64,000 nucleotides of DNA. Origin: Tepidimonas fonticaldi. Lineage in GTDB: Bacteria; Pseudomonadota; Gammaproteobacteria; Burkholderiales; Burkholderiaceae_C. Within the stretch, counting starts at the first letter, position 1. The number at the start of each line of letters is the position of its first letter. The translations under genes were made by a program, and so were the position numbers. The stretch lies in contig NZ_VJOO01000014.1 of NCBI RefSeq assembly GCF_007556755.1, positions 1 to 64,000 on the forward strand, given 5' to 3'. Below, piece after piece: positions 9,120-19,625 of this stretch. Below the pieces are notes generated by a model, which worked only from the letters and a program-made list of their open reading frames with translations, was not told the DNA's origin and ran no database searches.

Positions 9120-11906
9120 ATGACAACCCTTGAACACGACTTTCTGCCCGGCAGCCTGGTACGTGCCCGAGGCCGCGAATGGGTGGTGCAAAACGACTCC
9201 CGCCGCGACTGGCTGCGCCTGCGTCCATTGAGCGGCGCCGAGGACGAAAGCATCACCCTGATCCCAGAGTTGGAACTCCATCCCGTCGAACCAGCCTCCT
9301 TCGAATGGCCCGATCCCGCGCACGCCGGCAACCACGCCGCCGCGTTGTTGCTGCGCGATGCCTTGCGGCTGACACTGCGCTCCGGCGCCGGCCCATTCCG
9401 CTCCTTTGGCAATATCGCCGTGGAGCCGCGTGGCTATCAGCTGGTGCCGCTGCTGATGGCGCTGCGCCTGTCTACGGTGCGCCTGCTGATCGCTGATGAC
9501 GTCGGCATCGGCAAGACCATCGAAGCCGGCCTGATCGCACGTGAGCTCATGGACCGTGGCGAGATCGCCCGCCTAGCCATCCTCTGCCCGCCACATCTGG
9601 TCGAACAATGGCAAAGTGAGCTGGAAAGCCGCTTCAACCTGCACGCCATCGCGCTGACCTCGGCTTCCGCGTCGCGCATCGAGCGTGATCTGCCACATGG
9701 CGTGCGCCTGTTCGACCATCATCCCGTGGTGGTCGTCAGCCTGGACTACATCAAGAGCGAACGCCACCGCGAACAGTTTCTTGCCGCTGCCCCTGAATGC
9801 ATCATCGTTGACGAAGCCCACACGTGCGCCAGCAGTGGCGCCGGCAAGCAATTGCGCTTCGAGTTGCTGCAACGCCTTGCCCGTGACGCGCAGCGACACC
9901 TGATCCTGCTGACCGCCACTCCGCACTCCGGTGACGAAACCGCCTTCTACAACCTGCTGTCGCTGCTCGATCCCCGCTTTGCAGCGCTGCAAGGGCGCAT
10001 GACGGCCGCCGATCCGCTGCGTCAGGAACTCGCCCGCCATTTTGTGCAACGCCGCCGCAAGGACATCGCCGAGTGGCAGGCCGAAACCCAAGATGGGCGG
10101 GGCTTCCCCCGCCGCATGAAAACCGAGCTCACCTACCAGCTCAGCGGCGAATGGGGTGCGTTCTTCGATGCCGTGCAGGACTACTGCCGGGAAATGGCGG
10201 AAGCCATTGAGCAGCAGGACACGCAGCAAGGTGGCGCCCGCCTGATCTGGTACGCCACTTTGGCCTTGCTGCGCTGTGTGGCCTCTTCGCCTGCGGCGGC
10301 CGTCAAGGCCCTGACCACGCGGCTGGAAGGCACCATGGCGGATGACGACTTGCTCAGTGACGAGCGCCTGCACGATGGCGAGGCCGACGATCTCACGGGC
10401 AGTGATCTGGAGCCGCCCGCCCAAGTGCAGGACGCCAGCCGCCTGCGCGACCTCATTGCCGAAGCACAGCGCCTGTCCGGCAAGAAGGGCGATCCCAAGC
10501 TGGCCGCGCTCATCCGGCACATTGGTTCATTGCTTGAAGATGGCTATCACCCCGTGGTGTTCTGCCGCTATGTCGCCACCGCCCATTACGTGGCCGAGCA
10601 CCTCAAGGCCGCCTTTCCCAAGGCTACTGTCGATGCCGTCACCGGCGAGCTCACCCCGGAAGAGCGCCGTGAGCGCGTGGAAGATATGGAAGAGGCCGGG
10701 CGACGCATCCTTGTCGCCACCGACTGTCTTTCCGAAGGCATCAACCTGCAGCATCTGTTCACCGCCGTCGTCCATTACGATTTGGCCTGGAACCCGACAC
10801 GCCATGAGCAACGCGAAGGCCGCGTTGACCGTTTTGGCCAGCAGGCCGACGAAGTCCGTTGCACCATGCTCTACGGGCAGGACAACCCGGTCGATGGTTT
10901 TGTGCTCAACGTCATCCTGCGCAAGGGCGAAACCATCCAAAAGGAACTGGGCGTGCTGGTGCCCCTCCCTGAGGACGAAGCCCGCATCAACCAGGCCCTG
11001 GTCAAGGCTGCTCTCATGCGGCGCAGCGACAGTAGCATGGCCCCGCGGCAAGCCAGTTTCGATTTCGGCGAATCCGAGCAACTGCTGGCGCCGTTGCAGG
11101 CCCAATGGCAGGACGCCCTGGAAAAAGCCAAGGCCAACCGCACCGTCTTTGCTCAGCGCCGCATCAAGCCCGACGAGGTATTGCCGGAGTGGCATAAACA
11201 GCAACAAGCCCTGGGCACCCAGGCCGATGTACAGCGTTTCCTGCAAAGCGCCTGCGTGCGCCTCGGATCGCCTCTGGAAATGAGCCGCAAGCAGGCCCGC
11301 TTCCTGCCCCAGCATCTGCCCGAAGCCCTGCGCCAGCGTCTAGCCGACGAAGGCATCAACAAACCGCAAAGCATCGACTTAGCCGAACTGCACCGCAGCC
11401 ACCCACTGGTCGGCCTGCTGGCGCAGCACTTGCTGGAAGATGCCCTCAGCAGCGAACGTCCGCTGGCCGCCCGTTGTGCTGCCACGCTGACCGACGACGT
11501 CGATGTTGTCACCACGATCTATCTGCTGCGCTTGCGCCATCAGCTCAGCTACGTGCGCCGTCGCGAGCCTTTCCAGATGATGGCCGAGGAGACCGTGGCC
11601 CTGGCCGTGCGTGGCCGTGCCAATCCGCAATGGCTGGCCGATGACAGCGTGAACCGCCTGCTCGAATGCACGCCCAGTGGCAACCTGCCCGCAGAAGCCG
11701 TGCAACGCGAGGTGTGCGCCGCGCTCGATTTCCTCGCCGCGCATCCCCAACCACTGCAAGCCCTGGCAGAGCAACGCGCCCAAGCCCTGTTGGCCGACCA
11801 CGAGCGCGTACGCGCCGCCGCCCGCGACGTGGGCCACCACAGCGTCAGCCCCTGCCTGCCAGTGGATGTGATGGGTGTGTACGTGCTGCTGCCCGACTCG
11901 CTATAA
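9120..11906 (+). CDS. SNF2-family helicase, DrmD-like
   Basis: This 928-residue protein is an ATP-dependent double-stranded DNA translocase of the RapA/SNF2 type. Walker A is DDVGIGKTIEAG (about 125-136), with a DEAH box at about 231 and motif III LTATPHSG (about 263). The second RecA-like domain carries S-E-G-I-N-L-Q (about 536) and the arginine finger block EQREGRVDRFGQ (about 563). The N-terminal part starts with a short SH3-like stretch (L-V-R-A-R-G-R-E-W-V-V). Class 1 DISARM encodes a protein of this kind as DrmD. It follows the DUF1998 helicase by 6 bases and precedes the methylase by 24, so one transcript is likely. Whether it partners the methylase, as in DISARM, is inference. Confidence 0.85.
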   Translation: MTTLEHDFLPGSLVRARGREWVVQNDSRRDWLRLRPLSGAEDESITLIPELELHPVEPASFEWPDPAHAGNHAAALLLRDALRLTLRSGAGPFRSFGNIAVEPRGYQLVPLLMALRLSTVRLLIADDVGIGKTIEAGLIARELMDRGEIARLAILCPPHLVEQWQSELESRFNLHAIALTSASASRIERDLPHGVRLFDHHPVVVVSLDYIKSERHREQFLAAAPECIIVDEAHTCASSGAGKQLRFELLQRLARDAQRHLILLTATPHSGDETAFYNLLSLLDPRFAALQGRMTAADPLRQELARHFVQRRRKDIAEWQAETQDGRGFPRRMKTELTYQLSGEWGAFFDAVQDYCREMAEAIEQQDTQQGGARLIWYATLALLRCVASSPAAAVKALTTRLEGTMADDDLLSDERLHDGEADDLTGSDLEPPAQVQDASRLRDLIAEAQRLSGKKGDPKLAALIRHIGSLLEDGYHPVVFCRYVATAHYVAEHLKAAFPKATVDAVTGELTPEERRERVEDMEEAGRRILVATDCLSEGINLQHLFTAVVHYDLAWNPTRHEQREGRVDRFGQQADEVRCTMLYGQDNPVDGFVLNVILRKGETIQKELGVLVPLPEDEARINQALVKAALMRRSDSSMAPRQASFDFGESEQLLAPLQAQWQDALEKAKANRTVFAQRRIKPDEVLPEWHKQQQALGTQADVQRFLQSACVRLGSPLEMSRKQARFLPQHLPEALRQRLADEGINKPQSIDLAELHRSHPLVGLLAQHLLEDALSSERPLAARCAATLTDDVDVVTTIYLLRLRHQLSYVRRREPFQMMAEETVALAVRGRANPQWLADDSVNRLLECTPSGNLPAEAVQREVCAALDFLAAHPQPLQALAEQRAQALLADHERVRAAARDVGHHSVSPCLPVDVMGVYVLLPDSL

Positions 11907-11930
11907 GCCTCGGCCTAAAGAAGAACAACC

Positions 11931-14900
11931 ATGAAACGCATCCGCAAGACCCAGGCCACGCTGGATTTGCCCACTCTCAAGCTTGAAGGTGGCCTGTTCC
12001 TGCCCGACCAACTGGAAAAAGCCGCCCAGGGCCGCGCCAGCGCCCAGAGCGAGGCCGATTACGGCACGCCCAAGGGCGTCAAGCTCAAGGACGAATACAG
12101 CCGCGCCTTCCAGATCGCCTGCGCCCAGTGGCAGCACTTCGCCGCGCAGATGGAGCGCGCCGACGTCGATGCCGCCCAGCTCACCACCGCTTTCGTGCAC
12201 GAACTGCTGCGCGATGCCTTCGGCTACGCCACCCTGCAAGCCACTTCGGCACAGTCGGTGGGGGAACTGCGCTACCCCGTCAGCCTGACGAACGGCAGCC
12301 TGCCCGTACTCGTTGCCCCGTATTCCCTGGGGCTGGACGAGGCCGACGCGCACTTTGCCGTGCAGGGCGGCGGCAGTCGCAGGAAGGCCCCCTTCCAGGC
12401 CATGCAGGAGCTGCTCAACGCCAGCCCCGATCACCTCTGGGGCATCGTCAGCAACGGCAAGCAACTGCGCCTGTTGCGCGACGCCGCCAGCCTCACCCGC
12501 CCCAGCTTTCTCGAAGTCGATCTGGCCGACCTGCTGGGCGGCCAGCGCTACGCCGAATTCGCCAACGTCTGGCGCCTGCTGCATGCCAGTCGTGCGCCCG
12601 GTCACCGTGTACAAGGAGCTGAAACCTGCATCTGGGAACAATGGCGCAGCGAAGGCCAGCAGGAAGGCACCCGCGTACGCGATGGCCTGCGCGATGGCGT
12701 CGAGCAGGCGCTGCTGACCTTCGGTCAGGGCTTCCTGCAACACCCCGACAACCACGCCCTGCGCACCGCCCTGCATGACGGCACACTCAGCAAGGACGCC
12801 TTTTTCCAACAACTGCTGCGCCTGGTCTACCGGCTCATCTTCGTCTTCACCGTGGAAGAGCGCGGCCTGCTGCATCCGCAGGACGATAGCGCCGAAGCAC
12901 AAGCCGCTCGCCGAGCCTATGCCGAAGGCTATGCCCTGATCCGCCTGCGCGAGCTGTGCCTCAAACGCCGTGCCCGCACTCGGCACGACGACCAGTGGCA
13001 GGCCATCCGCATCGTCTTCCGTGGCCTGGCACAAGGCGAGCCGCGTCTGGCCTTGCCCGCCCTGGGCGGCCTGTTCGCTCCCGCGCAATGCCCAGATCTG
13101 GATGCCGCCAGCCTGGACAACGCCCACCTGCTGGCCGCCCTGCAACATCTGCGCTGGGCCAAGCCGACCGGCGCGCAAAGCCTGGTGCCGGTGGACTACC
13201 GCAACATGGGCCCGGAAGAACTGGGCAGTGTCTACGAAAGCCTGCTGGAACTGGTGCCCGCCATCGACCTGCCCGCCCGCACCTTCGGCTTCGTCGGCCG
13301 CACCGAGGAAGGCAGCACCGCCGGCAACGCCCGCAAGCTCACCGGCAGCTACTACACCCCCGACAGCCTGGTGCAGGAGCTGATCAGGAGCGCGCTCGAC
13401 CCCGTCATCGAACAACGTCTGGCAGCCAACCCGACCAACCCCACCGAGGCACTGCTGGCCATCCGCGTCATCGACCCGGCCTGCGGCAGCGGCCACTTCC
13501 TGCTCGCCGCCGCCCGCCGTCTGGCCGAAAAACTGGCCCTGTTGCGCAGTCTCGAAGGCGGACAGGAGGGTGCCATCCAGCCGCAGGACTACCGCCACGC
13601 CCTGCGCGAGGTGGTAGCTCGCTGCATCTTCGGGGTGGACCGCAACCCCATGGCCATCGAATTGGCGCGCATGGCACTGTGGCTGGAGAGCTATGAGGAA
13701 GGCCGCCCGCTGGGCTTTCTCGACCACCACTTGCAAGTGGGCGACGCCTTGCTCGGCCTGACCGACCTGAACGCGCTCGAACAAGGCATTGCCAAGGATG
13801 CCTTCAAGCCCTTGAGCGGCGACGACAAGGACGTTTGCAAGGAGCTGGCCAAGGCCAACGCCGCCGGTCTCAAGCAAATAGACAAGGATCTGAACCGAAA
13901 ACAGATGCTGCTGGGCGTGGACAACCGCAGCGGCCTCGATGCCCTGCGCGCCATCGAAACCCTGCCCGCTGACACCCCGGAGCAGGTGGCCGCCAAGGAA
14001 CAGGCCTGGCGCCGCTTTCTGGAAGACTCCGCCCACAGCCCGCTGGCCCACGCCGCCGATGCGCTGGTGGGCGCCTACCTGCTGCCCAAGACGGAAGACA
14101 CGGCAGAAACCGTGCCCACCAGCATCACCCTGCATGCGCTGCTGACCGACCCGCAACGCGCCCAGACCGAGCACGCCGCGCCCATCGCCGCCGCACGCGC
14201 GGCCTGCGAACAGGCGCGCGCGTTCCACTGGCCGCTGGCCTTCCCGCAGGTGTTTGCGCAGGGCGGCTTCGACTGTGTGCTGGGCAATCCGCCGTGGGAG
14301 CGCATCAAGCTGCAAGAAGAAGAGTTCTTCGCCTCCCGCCACCGCGATGTGGCGCAAGCCCGCAACAAGGCCGAACGCGCCCAGCGCATTCAGTGGCTCA
14401 GCGAGGGCATGCTGGCGCGCCACCTGTACCCCGATCTGGCCCACGAAGCACACGAGGACGAAGCCGAAAAACGCCTCTACCGCGAATTCGTCACCGCCCG
14501 CCGCACGGCGGAAGCCGCCAGCGTGTTCGCCCATGTGAAAGGCGCCGACGGCGGCCGCTATCCACTGACCGGCGTGGGCGATGTGAACACCTACGCGCTG
14601 TTTGCCGAAACCATCCTGCAAATCCATGCCGACAGCGGCCGCGCCGGCTTCATCGTGCCCACCGGCATTGCTACCGACGACAGCACCAAGGCGTACTTCG
14701 GCCACATCACCCAGAACCGGCGGCTGGTCAGCCTGTACGACATTGAGAACCGCGACAAGCTGTTCCCCGCCGTCGATAGCCGCATGAAGTTCTGCCTACT
14801 CACCTTGGGTGCGGCGGAACGGGCCGAGTTCGTCTGCTTCGCAACCCAGGTCAGCCAACTGGCCGACCCGCGCCGCCGCTTCACCCTGACGCCCGAGGAA

Positions 14901-16901
14901 TTCCGCCTTATCAACCCCAACACGCTCACCTGCCCGGTGTTCCGCAGCGAGCGCGACGCGGAACTGACCAAGAAGCTCTACCGCGCCGCCCCGGTCCTGA
15001 TGCGCGATGCCGTGATCGCAGGCGAGGGCAAGCAGGCCAAGGTGGTGGAACCCGCGCAAAACCCGTGGGGCATTTCGTTCATGCGGATGCTGGACATGGC
15101 GAACGACAGCCATCTGTTCAAGACCGAGCCAGCCCCCGACCGCCTGCCGTTGTACGAGGCCAAACTGATCCACCAGTTCGACCACCGCTGGGCCACCTAC
15201 ACGCCAGACGGCAACAGCCGCGATGTCACGCCGGCGGAAAAGGCCGACGCGGCTTTCACCGTCACCCCGCGCTACTGGGTGCAAGCCCGCGAAGTCTGGC
15301 TGCGCGTCGCCCGTCTGCCCGATGGCTTGCTGAAGGCCCTCAAGGACGGCAACACCCAGGCTGCCGTGCTGTGTGTCACCCAGTTGCTGTTCGGGCGCTA
15401 CCTGGCCGAACAGCGTCGCGCCCATCCCGGCATGGGCATCTATCCCGCGTGGAAAGCATTTGTCGCCCAGCATCCCTATGCCTGCGCCATCGTCCCCACA
15501 TCACTGGGGTTCGTCGGGGATAACCCCCCATGCCTGCAACCGCTGAACGATGACTACCTGCCCGCCGAAAGCGAAGTCAGGGTGCAGCCCTACACGCCCG
15601 GCGCCCGCAACGCCACCGCCTGGTACGCCACCGACCCCGACGCTGAGCGCGCCATACTGGCGCTCGCCGCCGACTATGGCCATCTGCCGGCGTCGGAGGC
15701 CCCCCTAACGGACGAACCTGCTGTACTCACCCTGGCTGAACGCTGGCTGCAGGCCGCCTGCCCGCAGTGGCTGATGGGTTGGCGAGATATCACCAATGCG
15801 ACCAATGAGCGCACAGTCATTGCGTCGGTGGTGCCGTTGGCTGGCGTTGGCAATCAAATGCCATTGATGCTGTTCCCCGAAGGGGGAAACCGTGCACGAT
15901 TCGCTGCGCTGCTCGCCAACCTGTCTGCGCTGGTCTTTGACTTTGTGGCACGCCACAAGACAGGCGGCACGCACATGAATTACTTCATCTACAAACAGCT
16001 TCCTGTATTGCCCCCAGACCGCTACACCGAAGCTGACCTCGACTTCATCGTCCCGCGTGTACTGGAGCTGACCTACACCTCCCGGGATTTGCAGCCCTGG
16101 GCCGAGGAATTGGTGAGCGCATGGAAAACGGAAACCGGCGACTGGAAGCCCGGCACCCCCGAGGCGATCCGCCGCACGCCCTTGACCCCATTCCCCTACG
16201 ACCCCAACCGCCGCGCCACCCTGCGCGCCGAACTCGACGCCTACTACGCCAGACTCTACGGCCTTACCGAGGAAGAACTGCGCTACATCCTCGACCCTAC
16301 CGACGTCATGGGCGAAGACTACCCCAGCGAAACCTTCCGCGTGCTCAAGAACAAGGAACTGAAGGAGTTCGGCGAATACCGCACGCAAAGGCTGGTGCTG
16401 GAGGCTTGGGGGCGCTTGGAACAAGCGTCACCGGCCATCATTCCGCAAGCCCAACCCGCTCGCCCGAGCACACCATTCCGTACCTATGCAGCGGGCTACA
16501 CACCTGCTACCGAAGCTGAAGACTGGCTCGCGGGATTAGTCTGCGACATTCTCCTTCAGGCAGGTACTTGTGATGATGTTCGCCTGCGCCAGATTCTGCT
16601 GGCAGACCTGCCGGAGCATATTCCGCACAGGGAGCTTCTGAGCGAGTGGCTGCAGCCGGTCAAGAACGAGCGGTGGTCACATATCTGTGCCTGGCTGCGC
16701 AGCCTGTTGGGGGTGCCGACCACAGAACCTCTGTCTATCCGTGATGCGAAAGGTCTGGCACAGGTGCTGGGCGACATCCGTACAGCATCGCTTGCCAGCG
16801 CCTTGATTGACGCAAGGCAACAACAGGAGTTGGCGTTGGAGCAGGCATTGGTCGTACCAGAAACGCCCATGCAAACGGAAGGTCTGCAAAAAAGGGGATA
16901 A
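11931..16901 (+). CDS. Large Eco57I-type adenine DNA methylase (DrmMI/PglX-like)
   Basis: This 1656-residue protein should methylate adenine N6. The AdoMet-binding motif DPACGSGHFLL is at about 514-524, the motif G-V-D-R-N-P-M-A-I at about 567 and the catalytic NPPW at about 785. The N-terminal 350 residues include S-N-G-K-Q-L-R-L-L-R-D, a signature of the N-terminal region of type IIG and BREX/DISARM methylases. The C-terminal 600 residues probably hold target recognition. I cannot see a convincing PD-(D/E)xK nuclease motif, so cleavage may fall to the HNH proteins downstream. Size fits DrmMI and exceeds most type IIG enzymes. It ends 3 bases before the next start. Confidence 0.85.
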   Translation: MKRIRKTQATLDLPTLKLEGGLFLPDQLEKAAQGRASAQSEADYGTPKGVKLKDEYSRAFQIACAQWQHFAAQMERADVDAAQLTTAFVHELLRDAFGYATLQATSAQSVGELRYPVSLTNGSLPVLVAPYSLGLDEADAHFAVQGGGSRRKAPFQAMQELLNASPDHLWGIVSNGKQLRLLRDAASLTRPSFLEVDLADLLGGQRYAEFANVWRLLHASRAPGHRVQGAETCIWEQWRSEGQQEGTRVRDGLRDGVEQALLTFGQGFLQHPDNHALRTALHDGTLSKDAFFQQLLRLVYRLIFVFTVEERGLLHPQDDSAEAQAARRAYAEGYALIRLRELCLKRRARTRHDDQWQAIRIVFRGLAQGEPRLALPALGGLFAPAQCPDLDAASLDNAHLLAALQHLRWAKPTGAQSLVPVDYRNMGPEELGSVYESLLELVPAIDLPARTFGFVGRTEEGSTAGNARKLTGSYYTPDSLVQELIRSALDPVIEQRLAANPTNPTEALLAIRVIDPACGSGHFLLAAARRLAEKLALLRSLEGGQEGAIQPQDYRHALREVVARCIFGVDRNPMAIELARMALWLESYEEGRPLGFLDHHLQVGDALLGLTDLNALEQGIAKDAFKPLSGDDKDVCKELAKANAAGLKQIDKDLNRKQMLLGVDNRSGLDALRAIETLPADTPEQVAAKEQAWRRFLEDSAHSPLAHAADALVGAYLLPKTEDTAETVPTSITLHALLTDPQRAQTEHAAPIAAARAACEQARAFHWPLAFPQVFAQGGFDCVLGNPPWERIKLQEEEFFASRHRDVAQARNKAERAQRIQWLSEGMLARHLYPDLAHEAHEDEAEKRLYREFVTARRTAEAASVFAHVKGADGGRYPLTGVGDVNTYALFAETILQIHADSGRAGFIVPTGIATDDSTKAYFGHITQNRRLVSLYDIENRDKLFPAVDSRMKFCLLTLGAAERAEFVCFATQVSQLADPRRRFTLTPEEFRLINPNTLTCPVFRSERDAELTKKLYRAAPVLMRDAVIAGEGKQAKVVEPAQNPWGISFMRMLDMANDSHLFKTEPAPDRLPLYEAKLIHQFDHRWATYTPDGNSRDVTPAEKADAAFTVTPRYWVQAREVWLRVARLPDGLLKALKDGNTQAAVLCVTQLLFGRYLAEQRRAHPGMGIYPAWKAFVAQHPYACAIVPTSLGFVGDNPPCLQPLNDDYLPAESEVRVQPYTPGARNATAWYATDPDAERAILALAADYGHLPASEAPLTDEPAVLTLAERWLQAACPQWLMGWRDITNATNERTVIASVVPLAGVGNQMPLMLFPEGGNRARFAALLANLSALVFDFVARHKTGGTHMNYFIYKQLPVLPPDRYTEADLDFIVPRVLELTYTSRDLQPWAEELVSAWKTETGDWKPGTPEAIRRTPLTPFPYDPNRRATLRAELDAYYARLYGLTEEELRYILDPTDVMGEDYPSETFRVLKNKELKEFGEYRTQRLVLEAWGRLEQASPAIIPQAQPARPSTPFRTYAAGYTPATEAEDWLAGLVCDILLQAGTCDDVRLRQILLADLPEHIPHRELLSEWLQPVKNERWSHICAWLRSLLGVPTTEPLSIRDAKGLAQVLGDIRTASLASALIDARQQQELALEQALVVPETPMQTEGLQKRG

Positions 16902-16904
16902 GGG

Positions 16905-18848
16905 ATGAACGCTGTCGGTATGCCAGAACCATTTTCTACAAAGCCTCGCCTATGGGTAGAGACGTTGTGGCTACTGGAGTCACTGACAGCGGATGAGCCC
17001 TTGCGTGAAATATCGCTGCGTCGCGGCCTCAACCTGATCGTATCGCCACCAGGAAAAGGCAGCTCTGGGCATGGCGTGGGAAAAACCGCTTTTTGCCAAT
17101 TGCTGCGGTTCGCACTGGATGACCCCCTCTGGTCCGAGGGGTCAGCCTTGCGCGATGAACTGCTGCAAAGCGAGGATTTGAAGGAGGGGGCTGTTGCCGC
17201 CCGTGTGCATATTGGCGGGGAAGTATGGACAGTCTTGAAGCCGTGGCGACACCAGAAGATGTACCGCGCTTCCCGTCATGCGGATTGGCGGCAGCTGGTC
17301 GCAGGTAACGCTGAGAACGAATACCACGCTTACCAGAATGCACTGCGACAGCATTTTGTCGAAACCTTGCCGGTTCAGGAGCTGCCTGGCTCCGGGCAGC
17401 CTATTGAATGGCACCACATTCTGGCCTGGTGCTCCCGTGACCAGAACGCCCGATACCAGCATTACTTCCAATGGCGTGCGGAAGGTGTCCGGTTCAGTTT
17501 GCCGGCGAAGTCGCCATTGGCTCTCATACAGATCGTATTAGGTATGCTGCACGACGCCACGACGCTGCGTGATCTGGATAGCGCAGCAAAAGCGGTAGAA
17601 ACCCATAAGGCGAGACTGGATCAGCTGCGAGAGGAACCTGCGCGTTTGCTGAACCATGTGCGCCGGCAATTGGCCAACCGCCTTGAAGCGCCAATCAATA
17701 CACCCTTCCGGCAGGAAGGATTGATCGAGCATCCCAACCTGATTGGTATCGCCAGGCAACGCCACGAAGCCTATCAACAGGAATTGCTATCAATTGAGGA
17801 AGAGCGAAAAGCGCTTGCACACGAGCGCATGCACTTGCTGGAAAAGCTTGCGCCGCTGAAATCCAGGCTGGGTGTCATTGTCAATGAAATCGCCCAGATG
17901 GAAGCGTTGATTGCTGGCGATATCGAGCGGTTAGAGGCGTTGCAGAACGAAGCAGCATCATTGCAAAAGAACCTCTCCAACCATTGCGACGCAGGAAATC
18001 GCCTGCTCGGGGAGTGTCACTATGTTACTCAGCGCATCGAACTGGTTCAGATTGACCGAAAGCAACGCACCCTGCTTCATCAGCAAACCAAAGAGTCCCT
18101 TGAGCGCAGTTTGATTCCGCTGCGCCGCCGCAGGGATGAGCTGAGCAATGAGATCGCTCCACTGGATAAAGCACTTGCCGCTATTGATGGAAGAAGTGCT
18201 GATATGGACCAGAGGTACGCCCAAGCAATGGTGGCTGATCAGCTGCTCACGGAGGCTATCGAGAGCTACGAATATTATGAAAGCCTTGCCTCTGGAAAGT
18301 CACAATCAACCGAAATGGATGCGTTACAACGCAAGCTGGATGAACATCGGCGTCGTTGCAATCAGTTGAAGCTACAGCTCGAACAACAGCGCCAGATGGT
18401 AGCGGGGCGCCGCCAGGCAATCAGCGACGCCATGATGGCTGTTGCCAGATCACTGCCTTCCTTCACGTGGGGCGTTTTCAACGATCAAGAAGAACACCGC
18501 AATCACCCCTTCCGAATGGGGCCGAGACACTCGACCACCTACAAAGTTCTGGAGATTCTCGCAGGTGATGTGGCCTGCTTGCTCGATAGCACTCAGGAGC
18601 AAAGCTTCCATCCCGGGTTTCTATTGCACGATTCTCCCCGCGAAGCGGAGATGAGCGAAGACATACTCTGGGCATTGCTCGAACATGTCGCAAAAAAAGG
18701 TGGAGACTCGTTGCAATACATCGTCACCACTTCAACTGAACCACCTGAATCACTCCAGATTTATGAGCGGCACAGGCTCTCAACAGAGGGCGTGGACGGA
18801 CTTCTTTTCCGTAAGCGCTTGGGTGCAGAACAGGCAACGATGGCATGA
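16905..18848 (+). CDS. SMC/Rad50-like coiled-coil ATPase, unknown role
   Basis: The protein has 647 residues. Residues about 41-62 contain a Walker A block (GHGVGKTAF) inside an N-terminal ABC-type half domain. A long region rich in Glu, Gln, Arg and Leu (about 215-490) reads as coiled coil. A C-terminal half domain carries the Walker B-like F-L-L-H-D-S-P (about 572), followed by R-E and a late V-T-T-S-T-E segment. A canonical ABC signature LSGG is not obvious. The layout matches SMC-like ATPases used in several defence systems as sensors or loaders of DNA. I do not recognise a named family. It sits between the methylase (3 bases) and the HNH gene (ATGA overlap). Confidence 0.65.
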   Translation: MNAVGMPEPFSTKPRLWVETLWLLESLTADEPLREISLRRGLNLIVSPPGKGSSGHGVGKTAFCQLLRFALDDPLWSEGSALRDELLQSEDLKEGAVAARVHIGGEVWTVLKPWRHQKMYRASRHADWRQLVAGNAENEYHAYQNALRQHFVETLPVQELPGSGQPIEWHHILAWCSRDQNARYQHYFQWRAEGVRFSLPAKSPLALIQIVLGMLHDATTLRDLDSAAKAVETHKARLDQLREEPARLLNHVRRQLANRLEAPINTPFRQEGLIEHPNLIGIARQRHEAYQQELLSIEEERKALAHERMHLLEKLAPLKSRLGVIVNEIAQMEALIAGDIERLEALQNEAASLQKNLSNHCDAGNRLLGECHYVTQRIELVQIDRKQRTLLHQQTKESLERSLIPLRRRRDELSNEIAPLDKALAAIDGRSADMDQRYAQAMVADQLLTEAIESYEYYESLASGKSQSTEMDALQRKLDEHRRRCNQLKLQLEQQRQMVAGRRQAISDAMMAVARSLPSFTWGVFNDQEEHRNHPFRMGPRHSTTYKVLEILAGDVACLLDSTQEQSFHPGFLLHDSPREAEMSEDILWALLEHVAKKGGDSLQYIVTTSTEPPESLQIYERHRLSTEGVDGLLFRKRLGAEQATMA

Positions 18849-19612
18849 ACCCCCTGCAACGCACCCTCATCGAAAAAGCCGGCCACGACAATGGCTTCGA
18901 GCACGCGCTATCCCCGACTGGCGACGCGGTGACACTGGCTTCGGCCCGTCATCGCAGTCAGGCAGTGGTGACAGCATTGACCCAAGGCTTTGAGGTGCAC
19001 TTTCAGCCGGCCACGCCCGCACTGTTGCCGGAGTTGCTGCGCAGCTTCCAGCCCTGGGCTGCCGCTGGTGATGTGTTTTGTGTGCCCGCCCTGGCTGATC
19101 TGGCCGCCCTGCTGCGCCGTGCAGCCAGTCTGTCGCAGGCCTTGCCGAACCAGGCGGTGCGCGACTACCACGCTGCCGTGGCGCAAGCGGTGGAAGCGAT
19201 GCCTGCCGAAGCCCGGGGCACGGAAGTCGAACGCCTGGTGCGCCAGCGTGTGGGACAGGCGCGTTACCGCGATGCCTTGCTCGCTTACTGGGGTGGTGCC
19301 TGTGCGGTAACCGGCATCAATGTGCCTGAGGTGCTGCGTGCCAGCCATGCCAAACCCTGGGCCGAGTGCGCCGATGATGCCGAGCGGCTGGATGCCTTTA
19401 ACGGTTTTCTGCTGGTGGCCAATCTGGATGCGTTGTTTGATCGCTTTCTGATCAGTTTCGACGATACCGGACACCTGATGACCAGCCCTCGCCTGTCCGC
19501 AGGCGATCTGCAGGGGCTTGGCATTCATCCGGGCATGAGGCTGCGCTGGCTGGCCAGCGAGCACCTGCACTATCTGCAATGGCACCGCGAGCGCTTCCTG
19601 CTCGCATCCTGA
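18845..19612 (+). CDS. HNH endonuclease (HNH_2 type)
   Basis: This 255-residue protein has a C-terminal HNH nuclease fold. C-A-V-T-G at about 152-156 and A-S-H-A-K-P-W at about 166 supply the first histidine, and N-G-F-L-L-x-x-N-L-D-A-L-F-D at about 186-199 supplies the asparagine and following helix. This order is typical of the HNH_2 group found in restriction operons and beside methylases. The N-terminal 150 residues have no motif I know and may bind DNA or partners. The gene overlaps the ATPase by 4 bases (ATGA), which implies coupled translation. It is the most obvious candidate for the cutting activity of the operon. Confidence 0.78.
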   Translation: MNPLQRTLIEKAGHDNGFEHALSPTGDAVTLASARHRSQAVVTALTQGFEVHFQPATPALLPELLRSFQPWAAAGDVFCVPALADLAALLRRAASLSQALPNQAVRDYHAAVAQAVEAMPAEARGTEVERLVRQRVGQARYRDALLAYWGGACAVTGINVPEVLRASHAKPWAECADDAERLDAFNGFLLVANLDALFDRFLISFDDTGHLMTSPRLSAGDLQGLGIHPGMRLRWLASEHLHYLQWHRERFLLAS

Positions 19613-19625
19613 TCGAGGAAATAGC

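Noticed and set aside
11901-14705. A 934-codon open frame on the minus strand opposite the methylase
   Set aside because: It mirrors the codon pattern of the methylase gene, contains low-complexity Ala/Gly/Val sequence and no domain. High G+C genes commonly create such antisense frames.
11931-16901. The large methylase taken as BREX PglX
   Set aside because: No PglZ, BrxC or BrxB-type gene is present. The neighbours are DUF1998 and SNF2 helicases, which fit DISARM-like systems better.
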